64,000 nucleotides of DNA from Anoplopoma fimbria. Its lineage: Eukaryota; Chordata; Actinopteri; Perciformes; Anoplopomatidae. Shown here piece by piece: positions 40,876 through 52,871 of the stretch (position 1 is its first letter; every line of letters starts with the position of its first letter). The DNA lies in assembly GCF_027596085.1 (NCBI RefSeq), contig NC_072469.1, positions 17,118,238-17,182,237 on the forward strand, in the 5' to 3' direction. A program made the translations under genes and the position numbers. The notes below the pieces were generated by a model, which saw only the letters and a program-made list of their open reading frames with translations, was not told the DNA's origin and ran no database searches.

Positions 40876-40890
40876 CGTGTGTGCGCGCGC
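40818..40890 (+). repeat. 73-bp alternating pyrimidine-purine tract, (GT)n followed by GC/GT
   Basis: Strict alternation from CATGTG through (GT)n to GCGCGCGTGTGCGTGTGTGC and GCGCGC. CG-containing alternation is the strongest Z-DNA-forming sequence class. Confidence 0.95.
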
Positions 40891-42870
40891 TTGAGTGTAT
40901 AAGTGCGAGAATAGATTTAAACAGGAAGTCAGATCTTCTTTTAGAAAAAGGCCTCTTTGAATCCACTTTTGTACTCACAGCAGCAGGATGCAACACCCAG
41001 AATACAACAAGGCACACACACGTCATCGGAAAAGTGAAACTGACTTCTGAGGTTACAAATTGCTCAGAGATACACCTAAAACATAAAACACTTCCTACGT
41101 CATCCATGAACTTATTCACTATTCATTATTTGTCATAATAATAATATTCCTATTGCCTGCAAATGATTTTCCTTAAAACTGTTCATACAAACAGAGATGC
41201 AAATTTGCGTCAGTTGCAGCCCTTTTTTAAAATAAAAGATTTGAATAGATTGATGCACAGAGAGGCCCAACTACCAGGATCCTTTTGGCCCTCAGCAGCA
41301 TCGGGCAGTCTCTCAAGTCAATTGATGTAAATCCTAAGCTACCGTAAGGTATTCCATTGAGTTTCCTTTTCAGTGAAATACTCAGAATGAAACTGAGTTC
41401 CCTCTGGTAATCACTTACGCAGTGTACATGTCTAGGGAGTTTAATGTGAAAGGAAAAACCTGAAGGAGTGGATTTGTTGCCTTTGTCAAGGACGAAAGGA
41501 GTAATAAAGTTTTACGTCTCAGTTCGGACTACGGGATGAGTACCTGTCTGCAGCCAATGTTGAACGTTAAGTCCCACATATTGATTTGTTGGTTTATCTG
41601 TTGAATTTGAGCAGGGTTAAACTTCAATTTTATTGGGTTTGGATGGAGATATGGAACTTAATCTGGCACCTGGTAGGTCTGCTGTGAATAAAACTAGACT
41701 TACCAACAATTGCATTGCACCTCTACAAACCCCTTGTTACCTTTATAAAGGTTTTTCCCAAACATCCCCACTTGAAAGGTATTTTAATAAGCCCTTTTTC
41801 TATTGTTCTCAATAAATAAAAGTTTAAAAAAAAAAGACAATTGCAGAGCAGGTCTGCACAAACGCATATACTACTTTTAATTGATATAGCATTTTTCCAG
41901 AAAGAAAACAACATAAAATACATGCACTCGCTCACAGCTAGCATCCAATCACAATCAATGAATCAATGAATCAAAATTCCACCTGTATGTAATGGCCTTC
42001 ACTGTGAGTCTGTGGGGTTTAAACAAATGAGACACAAGCCACTGATGCATATTTGCACTAGTTTCCTATCATTCACATGCACCAGAGGATTTTTCCTACT
42101 AAACTCATACCCAGCAACTTCTAGAAAAGCCTCTGCTAACAGGATATATTGCCAGCTGAATGATTACTGTGTCACATCAACATGGCAAAGAACTAACAAG
42201 ATGTGGAAACTGCAAACATCTGGCAGCCTGTAAATCTGTCAGAAAGAGAACTTAATAAGATTTTGCTCAAACTGACAGGAAGCCAGCGTAAGCCTGTATC
42301 TTTATCTTCAGCATGTTTTCTCCACAGTATACACATCCGATTCTCACTGTGGCAATGACCCAGTTGTTTTTTAATGGGAATCATTAAAATTTCATCTCAT
42401 CTTTCATCTCATTTCATCGTGTGGAGTTTTACTGTTCAAGATGTAAGAATTTAGCCTTTACAACTATATGCATTTAGGTTTAGCCCCCAGTTGTATTGAA
42501 CTATGAAGAAAACAAACTTCTGCACTCAAAAAGAAAACTATTTTTTGCGACAAAAATATTCTGGAATCAGAAGAACATTTTACACTAGAACCGGTCAAAC
42601 ATAGTCATTAAACAGTAAAAATGTTAAGCAGCATACTCAAATGAGAAAAGATGCAAAAAATATATAAAATCTAAAACAGAGCCCGTAGTCACACGACCAG
42701 GTTGATGCTACAGTTGGAAAAATAATAAAATATCTTGGAAAAGTTGTGCAAAAGTGGCCTGAGCCTGTTATTTGTAGACTTACAAACACTATTGCAAAAA
42801 TGTCTTTGCTTAAAACATGGCACAAATTAATTTAGTAATGCCCTCTTGGGTCGAGCTGTTTTGTTCTAGC

Positions 42871-42873
<3 letters not shown>
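40891..42873. other. Non-coding segment
   Basis: No exon or known repeat supported; an A run lies at 41826-41835. Confidence 0.6.

Positions 42874-42948
<75 letters not shown>
42874..42948 (+). repeat. (GT)37 microsatellite with adjoining (AG)n
   Basis: 75 bp of GT, followed after 16 bp by an AG array at 42965-42981. Confidence 0.97.
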
Positions 42949-42952
<4 letters not shown>

Positions 42953-43078
42953 TGAGAGCGAGAAAGAGAGAGAGAGAGAGACTGTGGAAGTGTGTGTGAT
43001 AGAGTCCAGCTGTGTGGTGATCTGGCCAGCAACAGGGGGAGTCAATCAGAGAAGGCCAGAGGGATCACTGGGGAAAAG

Positions 43079-43120
43079 GAGAGGAGGAGGAGGAGGAGGA
43101 GGAGAAGGAGGAGGAAGAGG
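43079..43120 (+). repeat. (GGA)n purine tract
   Basis: GGA triplets with occasional GAA; the Gly/Glu ORF across it is low-complexity. Could form a triplex. Confidence 0.93.
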
Positions 43121-43229
43121 TGAAATATATGAGAAAGGTGAAAGCAGGAAAAGAGGATTAGAGAGTGATAGCGAAAATGTCATCGGGTGATGAGTAACAA
43201 GCACTGGGGATGGTGAAATTAAGATGGAG

Positions 43230-44314
43230 GATCAAGTAAGGCGGTCGCAGCAGCCTAAAACACTTGAGCAGTGGTTTCGTGTTTTGGAGGCCCTGTTTCC
43301 TAAAAGTTACGTTCATATACAACTAATTATCATAGTTTTTTTTGTAGGCAACGTAATACCACCTGGATCACGTTTTTCACCAACATAAAAAAGGAAACTT
43401 TTGTTGTGAACGTAAGCTGTGTTTACAGCTTTTCTTCCACTCTGGAAGTGGAAGCCGTGCATTTTAGAAGATTAAACCTGACAGCACGTGGGATACGTTG
43501 CCATGGGGAGACATGGATATATTTGTAATGTCAGTGAGTGAATCAAAGGTTGACAGAGTTGTTCGAGGAAATAACCCAACTGTTACTTTATCTGATGTTA
43601 ACATTTCCCTCAAAAGGTCTCAGGTCTAAACGTCTTGTCTTTCACTGGAAATCAATGAATTTAGGAAAATAGGATTATTGTTTCTTCATTGGTCTTTTAC
43701 TACATCAATCAGTTCCTCGTTTACTGTTATCCAATTCTGACTGATGCTAAGAAAGCACATGTGGGCTCATTCAATAAGTAAAAAAAAAGTAAAGAACTGT
43801 GAAGGGGTGGTTTATGTGGGTGGAGGAGCAGAGCGGGAACAGAAGAGGGTGAAAGATTGGAGGATGTCCTGTTTGGGTCATGTGCTTCAGAGATTTTTAC
43901 TGTGGGAAAGTGTGTGTGGTGGCTGTGTGTGTGTGGGGTCTGGTTTAGCTACTTGTGAGAACAGAAGGACATTTTGGATGGTCGTCATGGTGATTTTTTT
44001 AAGCCATTGACAGAGGCTCTGGGTGGAGCTTGGCATGCAGTGTTTAAACCCCGTCAAATTTATGTAATTCAATACAATGTCCTCGCAAATGTAGAAGACC
44101 ACCATTTGTATATGTACAGTATTATTTGCGTTTTGTTTGGGAAGAGAGTTCCTTCCCCTTCTCCTGGGCCTCTACACACACAAACACAAAACTTCTACAT
44201 TTAATTATAAAAGCAAAACATACCACTTGACCCCTGTAGTGATCAGTCACACTGTGTATATTGCATCAAAACAGAACCATTTGAAAACATGTATGTGCGT
44301 GTTTGTGTGTGTAT

Positions 44315-44321
<7 letters not shown>
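43230..44321. other. Non-coding segment, possible old repeat
   Basis: 43280-43450 (AAAAGTTACGTTCATATAC and GTAGGCAACGTAATACCACC) has wording reminiscent of the element at 45090-45560 and may be a diverged part of it. No exon supported. Confidence 0.35.

Positions 44322-44357
<36 letters not shown>
44322..44357 (+). repeat. (GT)18 microsatellite with variant 5' units
   Basis: Pure GT for 36 bp, preceded from 44289 by GTATGTGCGTGTTTGTG-type interrupted units. Confidence 0.96.
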
Positions 44358-44359
<2 letters not shown>

Positions 44360-45089
44360 TGTGCATGCTGGGATCAAGACAACAGAACAGGAGGACATTT
44401 ATGGAGGGAACTGGGAAAACAGCAGCAGCCATTTAAACACGTATAAGACTGTGTGTTTTCCCCATAAAGTGTGTCTTACTAAGACAGAACACTGTATTTA
44501 ATATTTCACTTTAATGATAAAATGATAAGAGGTTCAGGTATGATCTATAATTAGCATTCATCATGCAAAAAAAACCAAACACTGATAAAAAGTTATGTAC
44601 AGTATATAAATATAGAAATAGCCACTTTGATTCTGTAGAGACGACTCCGTCCTCAAATGCTTTTTGTTATTTGAAATTGAGCCTTTTTGCTGCAGATATG
44701 TTTGACTTGTGATAGTAGGAAAAGCACAGGTATACATATTAACATTTATGATCCCTCAGTTTTTTTCAAATGTCCCAGTTAAACTGCGGTTATATTGAAT
44801 TTCGTCAGGTGAAATTTACTCGCAGAAATCATCAATTTTATTATTAACATCTGTTTTTCCTACTGTGAGATGTCAATATGCCTAATGAGGGAAAGGCATG
44901 TAGGGTAACAGCCCTGTCTCTTAACAAATCGTGTTTCCTCACAACGTTTTCTCATGCAACTGGTCCTTTAATATCTTACAAAAGGTTACTCTTCTTTTTT
45001 CGTGTTTTTCTACAAAAGCCACCAACACGTATCAATTTCCACTTGTTACATGCATACAGTCTTTTCAAGATTAACTTTTGTCTTCGAAG

Positions 45090-45560
45090 GAAACAACTTG
45101 GTTAGGTTTAGGAAACGATTGTGAAATACTTACTTAGGTTTAGGAAAAGTTTGGGTTATAATAACTACAGAATTGTCGCTACTGAAGTGTGCAAGTTACG
45201 TGACAAAAACATCAACATGAAACATTAAACGAGCAGAGGTCTCCTGACTGAAAGATCGCTGTTTGTTGTACCCAATCACCTCCTCAGCCCGCCCTGTGTG
45301 GGCTTTTGGTTTCTTTATACTTCCTTGTTCCTCACAAATGATTTTGCAGGATATCTATGAATTACGGAGCATTATCTTTTGTAGGTATAGCTACGAAAAC
45401 TGGATGAGATGCATTGGGATTTAGGTTTTGAGGGAAACATATTTTGTCTGGGGCTACCTTTATTTTTGACGTATCACAAATACATATAATTTATAATCAC
45501 AGTCTTTGGAAGTCCTCAAAGGGAGGAGGACGGTTTGGTGGATGGGTCAAACAAACACAG
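45090..45560 (+). mobile_element. Dispersed fish repeat of the GTTAGGTTTAGGAAA type
   Basis: Contains two copies of TTAGGTTTAGGAAA (45102-45115 and 45136-45149), TTTGGGTTATAATAACTAC, CTGACTGAAAGATCGCTGTT and GAGATGCATTGGGATTTAGG. I recognise these phrases as parts of a frequent non-coding fish repeat. No ORF. Boundaries are approximate. Confidence 0.55.
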
Positions 45561-45959
45561 GACTTTCACTAATTACACTCGTGTTAGTGTCCCGTGTGAA
45601 ACCAAGAGTCAGTTATTTTGATTAATATTCGTAGTTTAATGAAGTAAAGCTTGTTTCATTGTTTAAGCTAGCTATTAATTTTATGCCAAACTATAATGTT
45701 TTTACTAATCCTAACCAAGAAGTTTTGTTGTGTTTTTGTTTTCTTTTAATTTACAGTGTTAACCAAGTGTTTAAAGCTGTTTAAAACTGTGACTGGAATC
45801 CATGAAAGAATATGCTTCCCTCGAAACGTAAATGAGAATGCAGTTTAGTAGTAAGGAAATGTAATTTTGAAGGAGATAAGGTAAATTTTTGTCCATCTAA
45901 ACAGGAGAACCCTTTTGTGTGGAGCCTCTTTGAGCGAGTTTACCCTTCTTTTTATTATA

Positions 45960-46666
45960 TGTGTTACAGTTCTTCTTCCATACACTCCTGTCATTAGCTC
46001 TCTCACTCCCCTGTCACTTTGTCTCTCAGTTCACTCCGGCCACTCCCAGCTCACAGTCAGCCACAGCCCAGCCCCTCTCTCTCACCACACCATCCCTCAC
46101 TCACCTAATCAGCCTTACTCAGTGCACCTGTCTGCCACACCCACCTCGTCAGCACAATCCCTCTCACTCTGCTGCACCTACTCCCTTCAGTATTTAAACC
46201 CCAGTCAGTCACACACTCGCTGCCAGATCGTTCACCGCATTCATTCCAGACCTTCCAGCAATTTCCCTTGGACTGACTTCCCATTGCCGACCCTGCCTGT
46301 CTGGACTTCCCTGCCTTTCCTGTGCCCCGGTCAATGACTCAGCTTTCTGTCCCCGACCACCAGATTCCTACCTTGCCTTTGCCCCCGTTAGCCGCCTTAG
46401 CCTTCTGTCCCCGACCACGAGTATAGCCTCTGGTTTCCGTCTGCCTGATCCCTTGCCTGTTTCCCTGACGGCTTGGCCTTTCCTTATAGGAATTCACGAC
46501 GTGAGCCTGACCCTGCCTGTTTGTCTGACCCTGCCTGTTTGTCTGACCCTGCCTGTTTGTCTGATCCTGCCTGTTTGTCTGCTGTATGTTCTGCTTTCAA
46601 TAAAGCCGCTGCATTCTACTCCGTGTCCTGCCGCACTGCTTCTGGGTCCACACCACACTCGTGACA
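45960..46666 (+). mobile_element. Solo-LTR-like element
   Basis: A C/T-rich block with promoter-like and polyadenylation signals in LTR order: TATA-like TATTTAAA at 46191-46198, about 400 bp of transcribed-type sequence, AATAAA at 46599-46604, and a terminal CACTCGTGACA ending at 46666. This resembles the LTRs of fish gypsy-type elements that end in CGTGACA. Four 18-bp tandem units lie at 46507-46578. The left boundary is uncertain; I found no clean TG start with a matching target-site duplication. No gag or pol sequence lies on either side, hence solo. ORFs inside it are not genes. Confidence 0.55.
46507..46578 (+). repeat. 18-bp tandem repeat, CTGACCCTGCCTGTTTGT, 4 copies
   Basis: Three exact copies and one with a single change (CTGATCCTG), in phase, inside the LTR-like element. 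Because 18 is divisible by 3 every frame stays periodic, which explains the Leu-Pro-Val-Cys and Asp-Pro-Ala-Cys peptide repeats. Confidence 0.96.
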
Positions 46667-48879
46667 GTATGTCAGTAATTAGGTTTCACCATGGGTCATT
46701 TTGCAGGACACACGTAATGTTTGTTTCCTTCAATTGAGTGTTAGTGATTGGATCTGGCAGCAGATGTCAATGTAATTGTGAAATTGAAAACTTCTGATTT
46801 CATGAGGGATAAATATTTGTATTACTACTGCTCCACACGCTCACTAATATCATACAGTCTAATGCATATTGACATCAAAGTAGATATACAGATGTGTTTA
46901 AAATGAGAGATGCAAACCTGAACTTTTTATGTATCTGTGCGACGGTGTGCGCAGTGTAGAGTTAGACTGACATAATAATTTGGTGAGTCATTGAGCTGAT
47001 ATTTCATGTTTAACAAGTGTTGGAAGAATATATATAGTCTCATTATTATTATTGACTAGAGCCAGTCTCCTCATTCTAATGCAGCATTTTAATCAGATTT
47101 CATACAACAGGAACAAGGAACCATTCGCCATGTCGGGCCAACAGTCTGCAGCTCTTTATTCCAATCAAATACTTCACCAGCTGATTGCTCTCAGGCGGAG
47201 GGTGAACTCGTCAGTGAAGCCACCTGCTGAGGGGATTGGTAGAGTGAAAACCTGCAGATTGTTGGCCCTGCATGGCACATGGTTTAACATTCCTGCACAT
47301 TTAAGCATGTGTGTGTTTGAAATACAAATTCAGTAGTTTCAATGTTACAATTCAAATGCCAGACATTTACATAAAACCTTGAAAAGCCACCTTCGGCCGC
47401 AGTGCTTTGTGCCTTGCCAGCAGTTCCCCTGTCACAACATATAGCCCTGCGTGGAAGCATGGCACTCTCGCACTTCCTGCATCGCTTTTGGTCAAAACCG
47501 CCGGGTCAACCCACTTCCCTGTATTCTTCTGTCAACTCTGGGAAAGAGCTTTAATATCCTTCCTGCCCTCAAGACGCTGGCTGCGGAGGCGTTGTGAAAA
47601 GCCATCCTTGAGGGCAACTGCACTGCAATGTCTCCCCTCAACACAGAGTGAACAATTGTCTACTCTGTTTGTGTCTCTAAACCCTGTTGTTTTTTCTCTC
47701 AGAAGAAACAAAAAAACTCTTGTTTCGCTTCCTGGACAGTTTCAGATGGAATAAATATTGCCTGATATCTTGCCATTTATTTGTTTAGGAGGAGCCCGTA
47801 ATGATACTGTGATTCTTTTGTCGTCATTGAGTTTGTCTTTTCCGGTTTTGTGCCTCACAGTCCGCACTCGACAGCAATGTCAACATCATTGACCATCACC
47901 CACTGACTGAGATGACTGCATTGTTTGACTCTGAGTTTATTTACATGATGCAAAGATAAGATTTTAAACAGCACGACTGGGTTTTCTTTGTATTGTTTCA
48001 AACGTTTAAACAGACACACAACAAATCATTCATGGATCCAGTTGTCCCTCTGTTTGCATAGAGCGAGATAATATTGTTGTCTTAATAAAAGAATGATGTC
48101 TGAATTCAAACGCACGCACACACATGCTTGACTGAGTAAACTCTCCCAGTGTTCTGAGGTGTTGAGACTGAACAAACTTTTTTCCAAAAGAACATTTTCT
48201 CTGGCGTGTGAAAGAAGTCATTCATTCTGTTTTCCACCTTCTCTATGAACAGTGGAAAAGCAACAGTATGAAATAAATTGAATCCGAGTTTAAACTGATG
48301 AATCTGTTAAGGTTACAGACACCAAACTGCACTTTATTTTGTGCTCCGAACTTGTATTTTGTATTTAAAAGCCCTAAACACCTTTGGTAAACATACACAG
48401 GTGTCCCTACTTCGTCGGCTGTGTGAGAGTTAAAACTAATGCCCATTAACAATATACCGCACTCAATACTTTAAATGTATATTTAGCTGACATAAGCAGT
48501 CGTGTTTTTTGGGGTTCTTAGGGGTTATTAAGCGATGTGGAAGCTTTCAGAAAGTCTGACTTTTCCTGTTGTATGTGCTTTAATGTTGACAAAAAGGGTA
48601 TTTACAGGTTGGAATCTCCCAAATATGATAACTCCAATATGAAAAGAACGCAGCTTCGTACTCGCTTTGCTTTGTATCAAGGTAAAAACTAAATGTATTC
48701 ATTGCCTATGTCTTCCTGTATATAGACTTAGTTATAGGCTAAGTGAGGTAATGCTAGCTGGTTTAGTTATTAAAGTTAACAAGGTAACAGCTAACACCTA
48801 AGCAATCCAAAACATGCTAGTTCTTATTAGCTCAATAGCTCTATGAGTTTCTTATTATTATCAGGGTTCCAGGACAGAG
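46667..48879. other. Non-coding region, no gene recognised
   Basis: The 115-codon ORF at 47407-47754 matches no family I know. 47050-47330 is mixed composition. No splice-supported exon. Confidence 0.55.
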
Positions 48880-48884
48880 GATGT

Positions 48885-48985
48885 CGCATGTGTACAGATT
48901 GTAAAGCCCTCTGAGGCAAATTTGTAATTTGTGATTTTGGGCTATACAAAATAAACTGAATTGAATTTAATTTAATTATTTTCTC
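48885..48985 (+). mobile_element. 3' end of a retroelement with (AATTGAATTTAATT) tail
   Basis: TGTACAGATTGTAAAGCCCT, CTGAGGCAAATTTGTAATTT, GTGATTTTGGGCTATACAAA and ATAAACTGAATTGAATT: a common fish repeat terminus with an AATTG-type tail. Only the last about 100 bp is recognisable. Confidence 0.72.
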
Positions 48986-51714
48986 TGTACTTTTCGGTTT
49001 CCTCCCGCCTGGCATTTGGCCTATTGGCGTTCGCTCGGTCGATCGGGACAGTTAAGTTAACAAGTTTATCAAACAGACATATCTGTATCATCGTCTCATT
49101 ATTGCTAAAATGAAACTTAAGTGGAAGAGCTTAAAAAACTGTAGGTCACCTAAATAAAAGTAGGAAGGTAGATAAGCAGGTTTAGTAAATTAAACTAAAT
49201 GAAAACTAACTAAGCTAATGAGCTATGATGTCTTCTTCCATTTTGGACACACTGATTCTCAGTTTATTTAAAAGTTAAATAAATTGTCATTTCAGTTGCT
49301 GCTGTGAAAAGGTGTTTGGTGCGGTAAAAATTTGGCCAGGGACATACTTGCTCTTTAACCAAGCAAACACGTAGTCATTCTTTTTGGTTCATGTAGTTTG
49401 ATGACCTTATATACTTCAATCAGACAGGATAACTGGAAACACTTGTCAGCACCAGGGCCTTTAAAAATCTGTAAAGATGACTCTATATCCTCATACTGTG
49501 ACCCTGTGACCTCAATGTCATTTCAAATGTGTATTTGTTATAGAAATTGTGAGGCTGTCAACTTTTCTTTTGGTACAGGGGCTGAACATGAAAGAAAAAT
49601 ATGAATGGCTAAATAAAGTTAAGGAAAACTTAATTTCACGCTCCAGTGGCACAATGCAGTTTGATAGATCGGAGATTGGATGCGTCTGCAGCTTCATGTA
49701 TTTCTATCGGTTTTGCTGTCATATGGTGTGTCCTCCCGATCACTAAAAAAACAGTGAGAAAAAGCAAACTGGGAAAAGAAGCATAGTTCTTGCTTTTGTT
49801 TGAGTGTAATTGTGACCATATATCTACAGTTAACAAGTGAGCGAGCAGATTTTTAAATGTGCCACACAGACACGCACATTATTGCACATTATCATACCTC
49901 TCAGATGACACATGAAATGACTTAATAAGATGAATTACAAAGCCTGGCAGGTTTTATTTGTAAGCAGGCACCGCTCAGGCGGGTGGAGCCGCTTCTGGAC
50001 GACATCAGAGGCACTGGATTCCAGGCGGGTTTGTTTCATGGAGGAAACGCCTGTAAACTGTATGATGAATCATGACACTTACTGAATGTAGAGCATGTGA
50101 TTGTTTGTTTAAGATGACTTTGCAACTTATGACCCCTGCGCTGGCCTGGCGCTCTTTCAAAAGAAGGTTGTTCCTGGATTTTAAGAGGTTTCTGGCATCT
50201 AATTGGTTTCTAACTGTTAGGCAAGATTTTTTTTCCTTTAAATCAAGAGATACACTTTTTGAGCTGATTCAAAGAAAGAGAAAGCAACAGACAATATATG
50301 CCTCTGGTTTTACAAAACACTCCCAAACAATTTACCTCATGCAAGAACATTCTTTCTATAATAAGAACATTACTTACTCTCACATTTTTTTTCGGTAATA
50401 CAGCTCATATGAGTGTGCCCCGTCATATTTAGCAAACTCTCCTAACTTCAGATAACTGTGTTAATACCACATAGGCCTATGCATCCCGCCAAATATGTCT
50501 TATATTGAAGTCCAAACTATTGAAGAACAAACTCAAAATTGCTTCAAAGTAATGAAATATACAATACGTTAGTGAAAAACTTAAACTTGGATAGGCGTAG
50601 ATTAATTGTACGTGTCTTCTATGACAGGTCTGGACCACTCGTAATTTGTTTCCCTACTTAAAAGCAAATTGAATTAAAAGAAAATTGGTGGTTGCAAACC
50701 TGTCCGTACGAGTGCTTCTTGCTTCAGGCCCAATGAGTTAAATCACAAATATAAGTTAAGATATATTGCAATTGCAAAAAAAATAGTTAGAAAGTGCTTG
50801 TTTTCTGTGTACTTGCTTTGTTCATGTAATGAAGGAGAACAGACACTTATTTAAAGAGAGATTTAATCGGTTTCCATCCACAAAAGTGTGCAGGTGAGGG
50901 ATGACAAACAGAGATTGATGCCTTATGCTTTGGAAGAAAATAAAAAAAGCAGTGCTTGGTTTAGTCTGTATTGCCTCGTGCCTTTTGAGGACTGCGGTTC
51001 AAAGAACCAATGAAGTGCGTACATTAAATCAAGCCATTCCCCAAAGGAATTCACTTCAAAGCATAAATGTGTATTTCTCACTGGTCTGAGAAACACTGGA
51101 GAGTCAATGCAGATACAGTAGACAGCACGGACAGAGAGCATAACTATACAGTATGAGGTTTCAATGACAGTTCATAATACTTTTGTTTCCATTGAGAACC
51201 CCCTCTTTGTGAGTATTAACAGTTTTTTATACAACATTATCTGATAAGTTATACTTTTATAAAACAGTCCATTGAGGCTCAGGTAATCACACAAGAAATG
51301 TTATTCCGAACATATATAGATCATCATGTTGCCTTGTCTTTGGGTTGCACACCAGTGTATCCTTTCCAGTGGCGACAGTCATTTCAGTAACTCAACAGTA
51401 AGATTAAACTTGCAGAATCAGTATTAAGTAAAAATTTGGCTTCTCTTTTTTATCCAAGCCATCATACAGTATCATGTTACAATGCTGTCCTCTGGGAATC
51501 ATTTCCCAGCAGTTTAGACTTCAGTCACTGCCTCAAAGGCTTAGTGGATACTTTGGCCTTCAGCAAAGGTTCATAGCTCGGACATAAATCTCCGAAGTCA
51601 ACGGTCCGGATCCATGAGCTTCAAAGAACTCGCAGAGATTTGGGCGATTGTCCCACTGGTCAATTTACCCAATAAGTGATGTCAATGGCAAACTCATCTG
51701 TGTCTCGTAGGAAG
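48986..51714. other. Non-coding region, no gene recognised
   Basis: AT-rich; it may include the unlocated 3' UTR of the RAMP3-like gene at its right side. The 108-codon ORF at 50072-50398 is unrecognised. A reverse-strand AATAAA lies near 49951-49956, too far from the stop codon to assign. Confidence 0.5.
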
Positions 51715-52400
51715 AGTTTGACCATTTGGGAAAATAGGCTTATTTGCTTTCTTGTCGGGAGTTAATGTCCGTATGTCATGTCTGTACACTAGAAAAGATG
51801 CTTCGACCTCCAGCTGGTTAGCTTAGCTTAGCTGAAAGGAATACCTCAACCTTAAAATGACAATTTGTTTATCAATTACTCACGATGTGTTACCTTGAAT
51901 TCTTGAAGAAAACAGAGTAAATACTTGATGAATCAAAGTAGATTGGGGAATCGTTTAACAACAGCAGAACCATATCAATATCCGTTTACAAACTCTCACA
52001 CAATTTGTGCGATGAACTCTTGTTTAACCAAACCCATGCTATGTACTTCACAAACACATGCATTTTGTCCAAAAAGATTTACAATATAAAAAACCCTTCA
52101 GTTCATAGAGTATTTACTCTATTTCCGGCTTTTTTGTGATTCTCCGTTTACCAGGGTTTTTCTTCAAGAATCCCAGGTAACAAGTGATGAGTAATTGGTA
52201 TACAAATGGTCATTTTCAGGATAGAAACAAGGGAAACAGCTAATATGGCTCCATCCAAATGCAACAAAATCCACCTACTAGAACCTGTAAAGCTCTGTAA
52301 TTGACATATTTACAGTTTTAAAAGTGTTAAGTTGTGGTTTTATGTGGGGTTCTTTACTATTTCTTGTTGAAGGTTGCTCCAAAACTTTGTGTTCTTCTGT
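51715..52400 (+). mobile_element. Dispersed fish repeat split by a nested MITE
   Basis: The left part (51725-51840) carries AAATAGGCTTATTTGCTTTC, GGGAGTTAATGTC and GGTTAGCTTAGCTTAGC. The right part (52223-52400) continues the same element with GAAACAAGGGAAACAGCTA, ATGGCTCCATCCAAATGCAA, CAAAATCCACCTACTAGAAC and TTAAGTTGTGGTTTTATG. A second, uninterrupted copy at 61505-61740 shows these halves are normally adjacent. Formal family name not known to me. Confidence 0.75.
51844..52222. mobile_element. About 380-bp MITE with about 65-bp terminal inverted repeats
   Basis: The left end carries TTAAAATGACAATTTG, TATCAATTACTCAC, TGTTACCTTGAATTCTTGA and AGAAAA. The right end in reverse complement carries TGAAAATGACCATTTG, TACCAATTACTCATC, TTGTTACCTGGGATTCTTGA and AGAAAAA. 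The order and spacing are the same, so this is a long imperfect inverted repeat around a non-coding core. There is no ORF for a transposase. A candidate duplication is AGGAATA on the left and AGGATA on the right, which is imperfect. Confidence 0.82.
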
Positions 52401-52871
52401 TCTGGGACAGAATAAACCAACGTGATTGAGTGTGTTAATAAGTAAGCCATATGGGTGCTGTTTTTTCTGCCTTTGGACAGAGCCAGATGGCCTGTTTCCT
52501 CCTGTTTCTGGCAAAAAATACTATTTCTCCAAAATTCTACAGATAAGCATAAACATAACAGATGTTCAACAGTGCAACTAAATTCTGTGCTTTAAAGACC
52601 TGTCGAACATGTTGCTTGATAGTAAATCAATGTCAGAACTATGAAAAATAACACATAATATATAAAAATATTAAAGAAAATACTATTTTGTACTCCCAGT
52701 CACTACTTTCCTCATTTTCCTTGGGAGTTTTGTTTTGTGGCATCACTTATGGGGTAATTTGACCAACTGAAGCAACCTCCCAAAACTTCTGGGCACTCCT
52801 CTATACAGAATTGTTTTAGTGGAGAGGTCCGAACTCCACCCATCTCCATCTTCTTCCATCTTCCTCCCCTC
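52401..52871 (-). other. Probable 3' UTR of the RAMP3-like gene
   Basis: Lies directly downstream of the minus-strand stop. No canonical reverse-strand AATAAA was found here, so the transcript end is not located. If the UTR extends further it would run into the nested repeats at 51715-52400. Confidence 0.4.

Noticed and set aside
45915..46737. ORFs of 140 and 94 codons rich in Ser, Pro and Leu.
   Set aside because: They lie inside the LTR-like element and its tandem repeat; composition explains the open frames.
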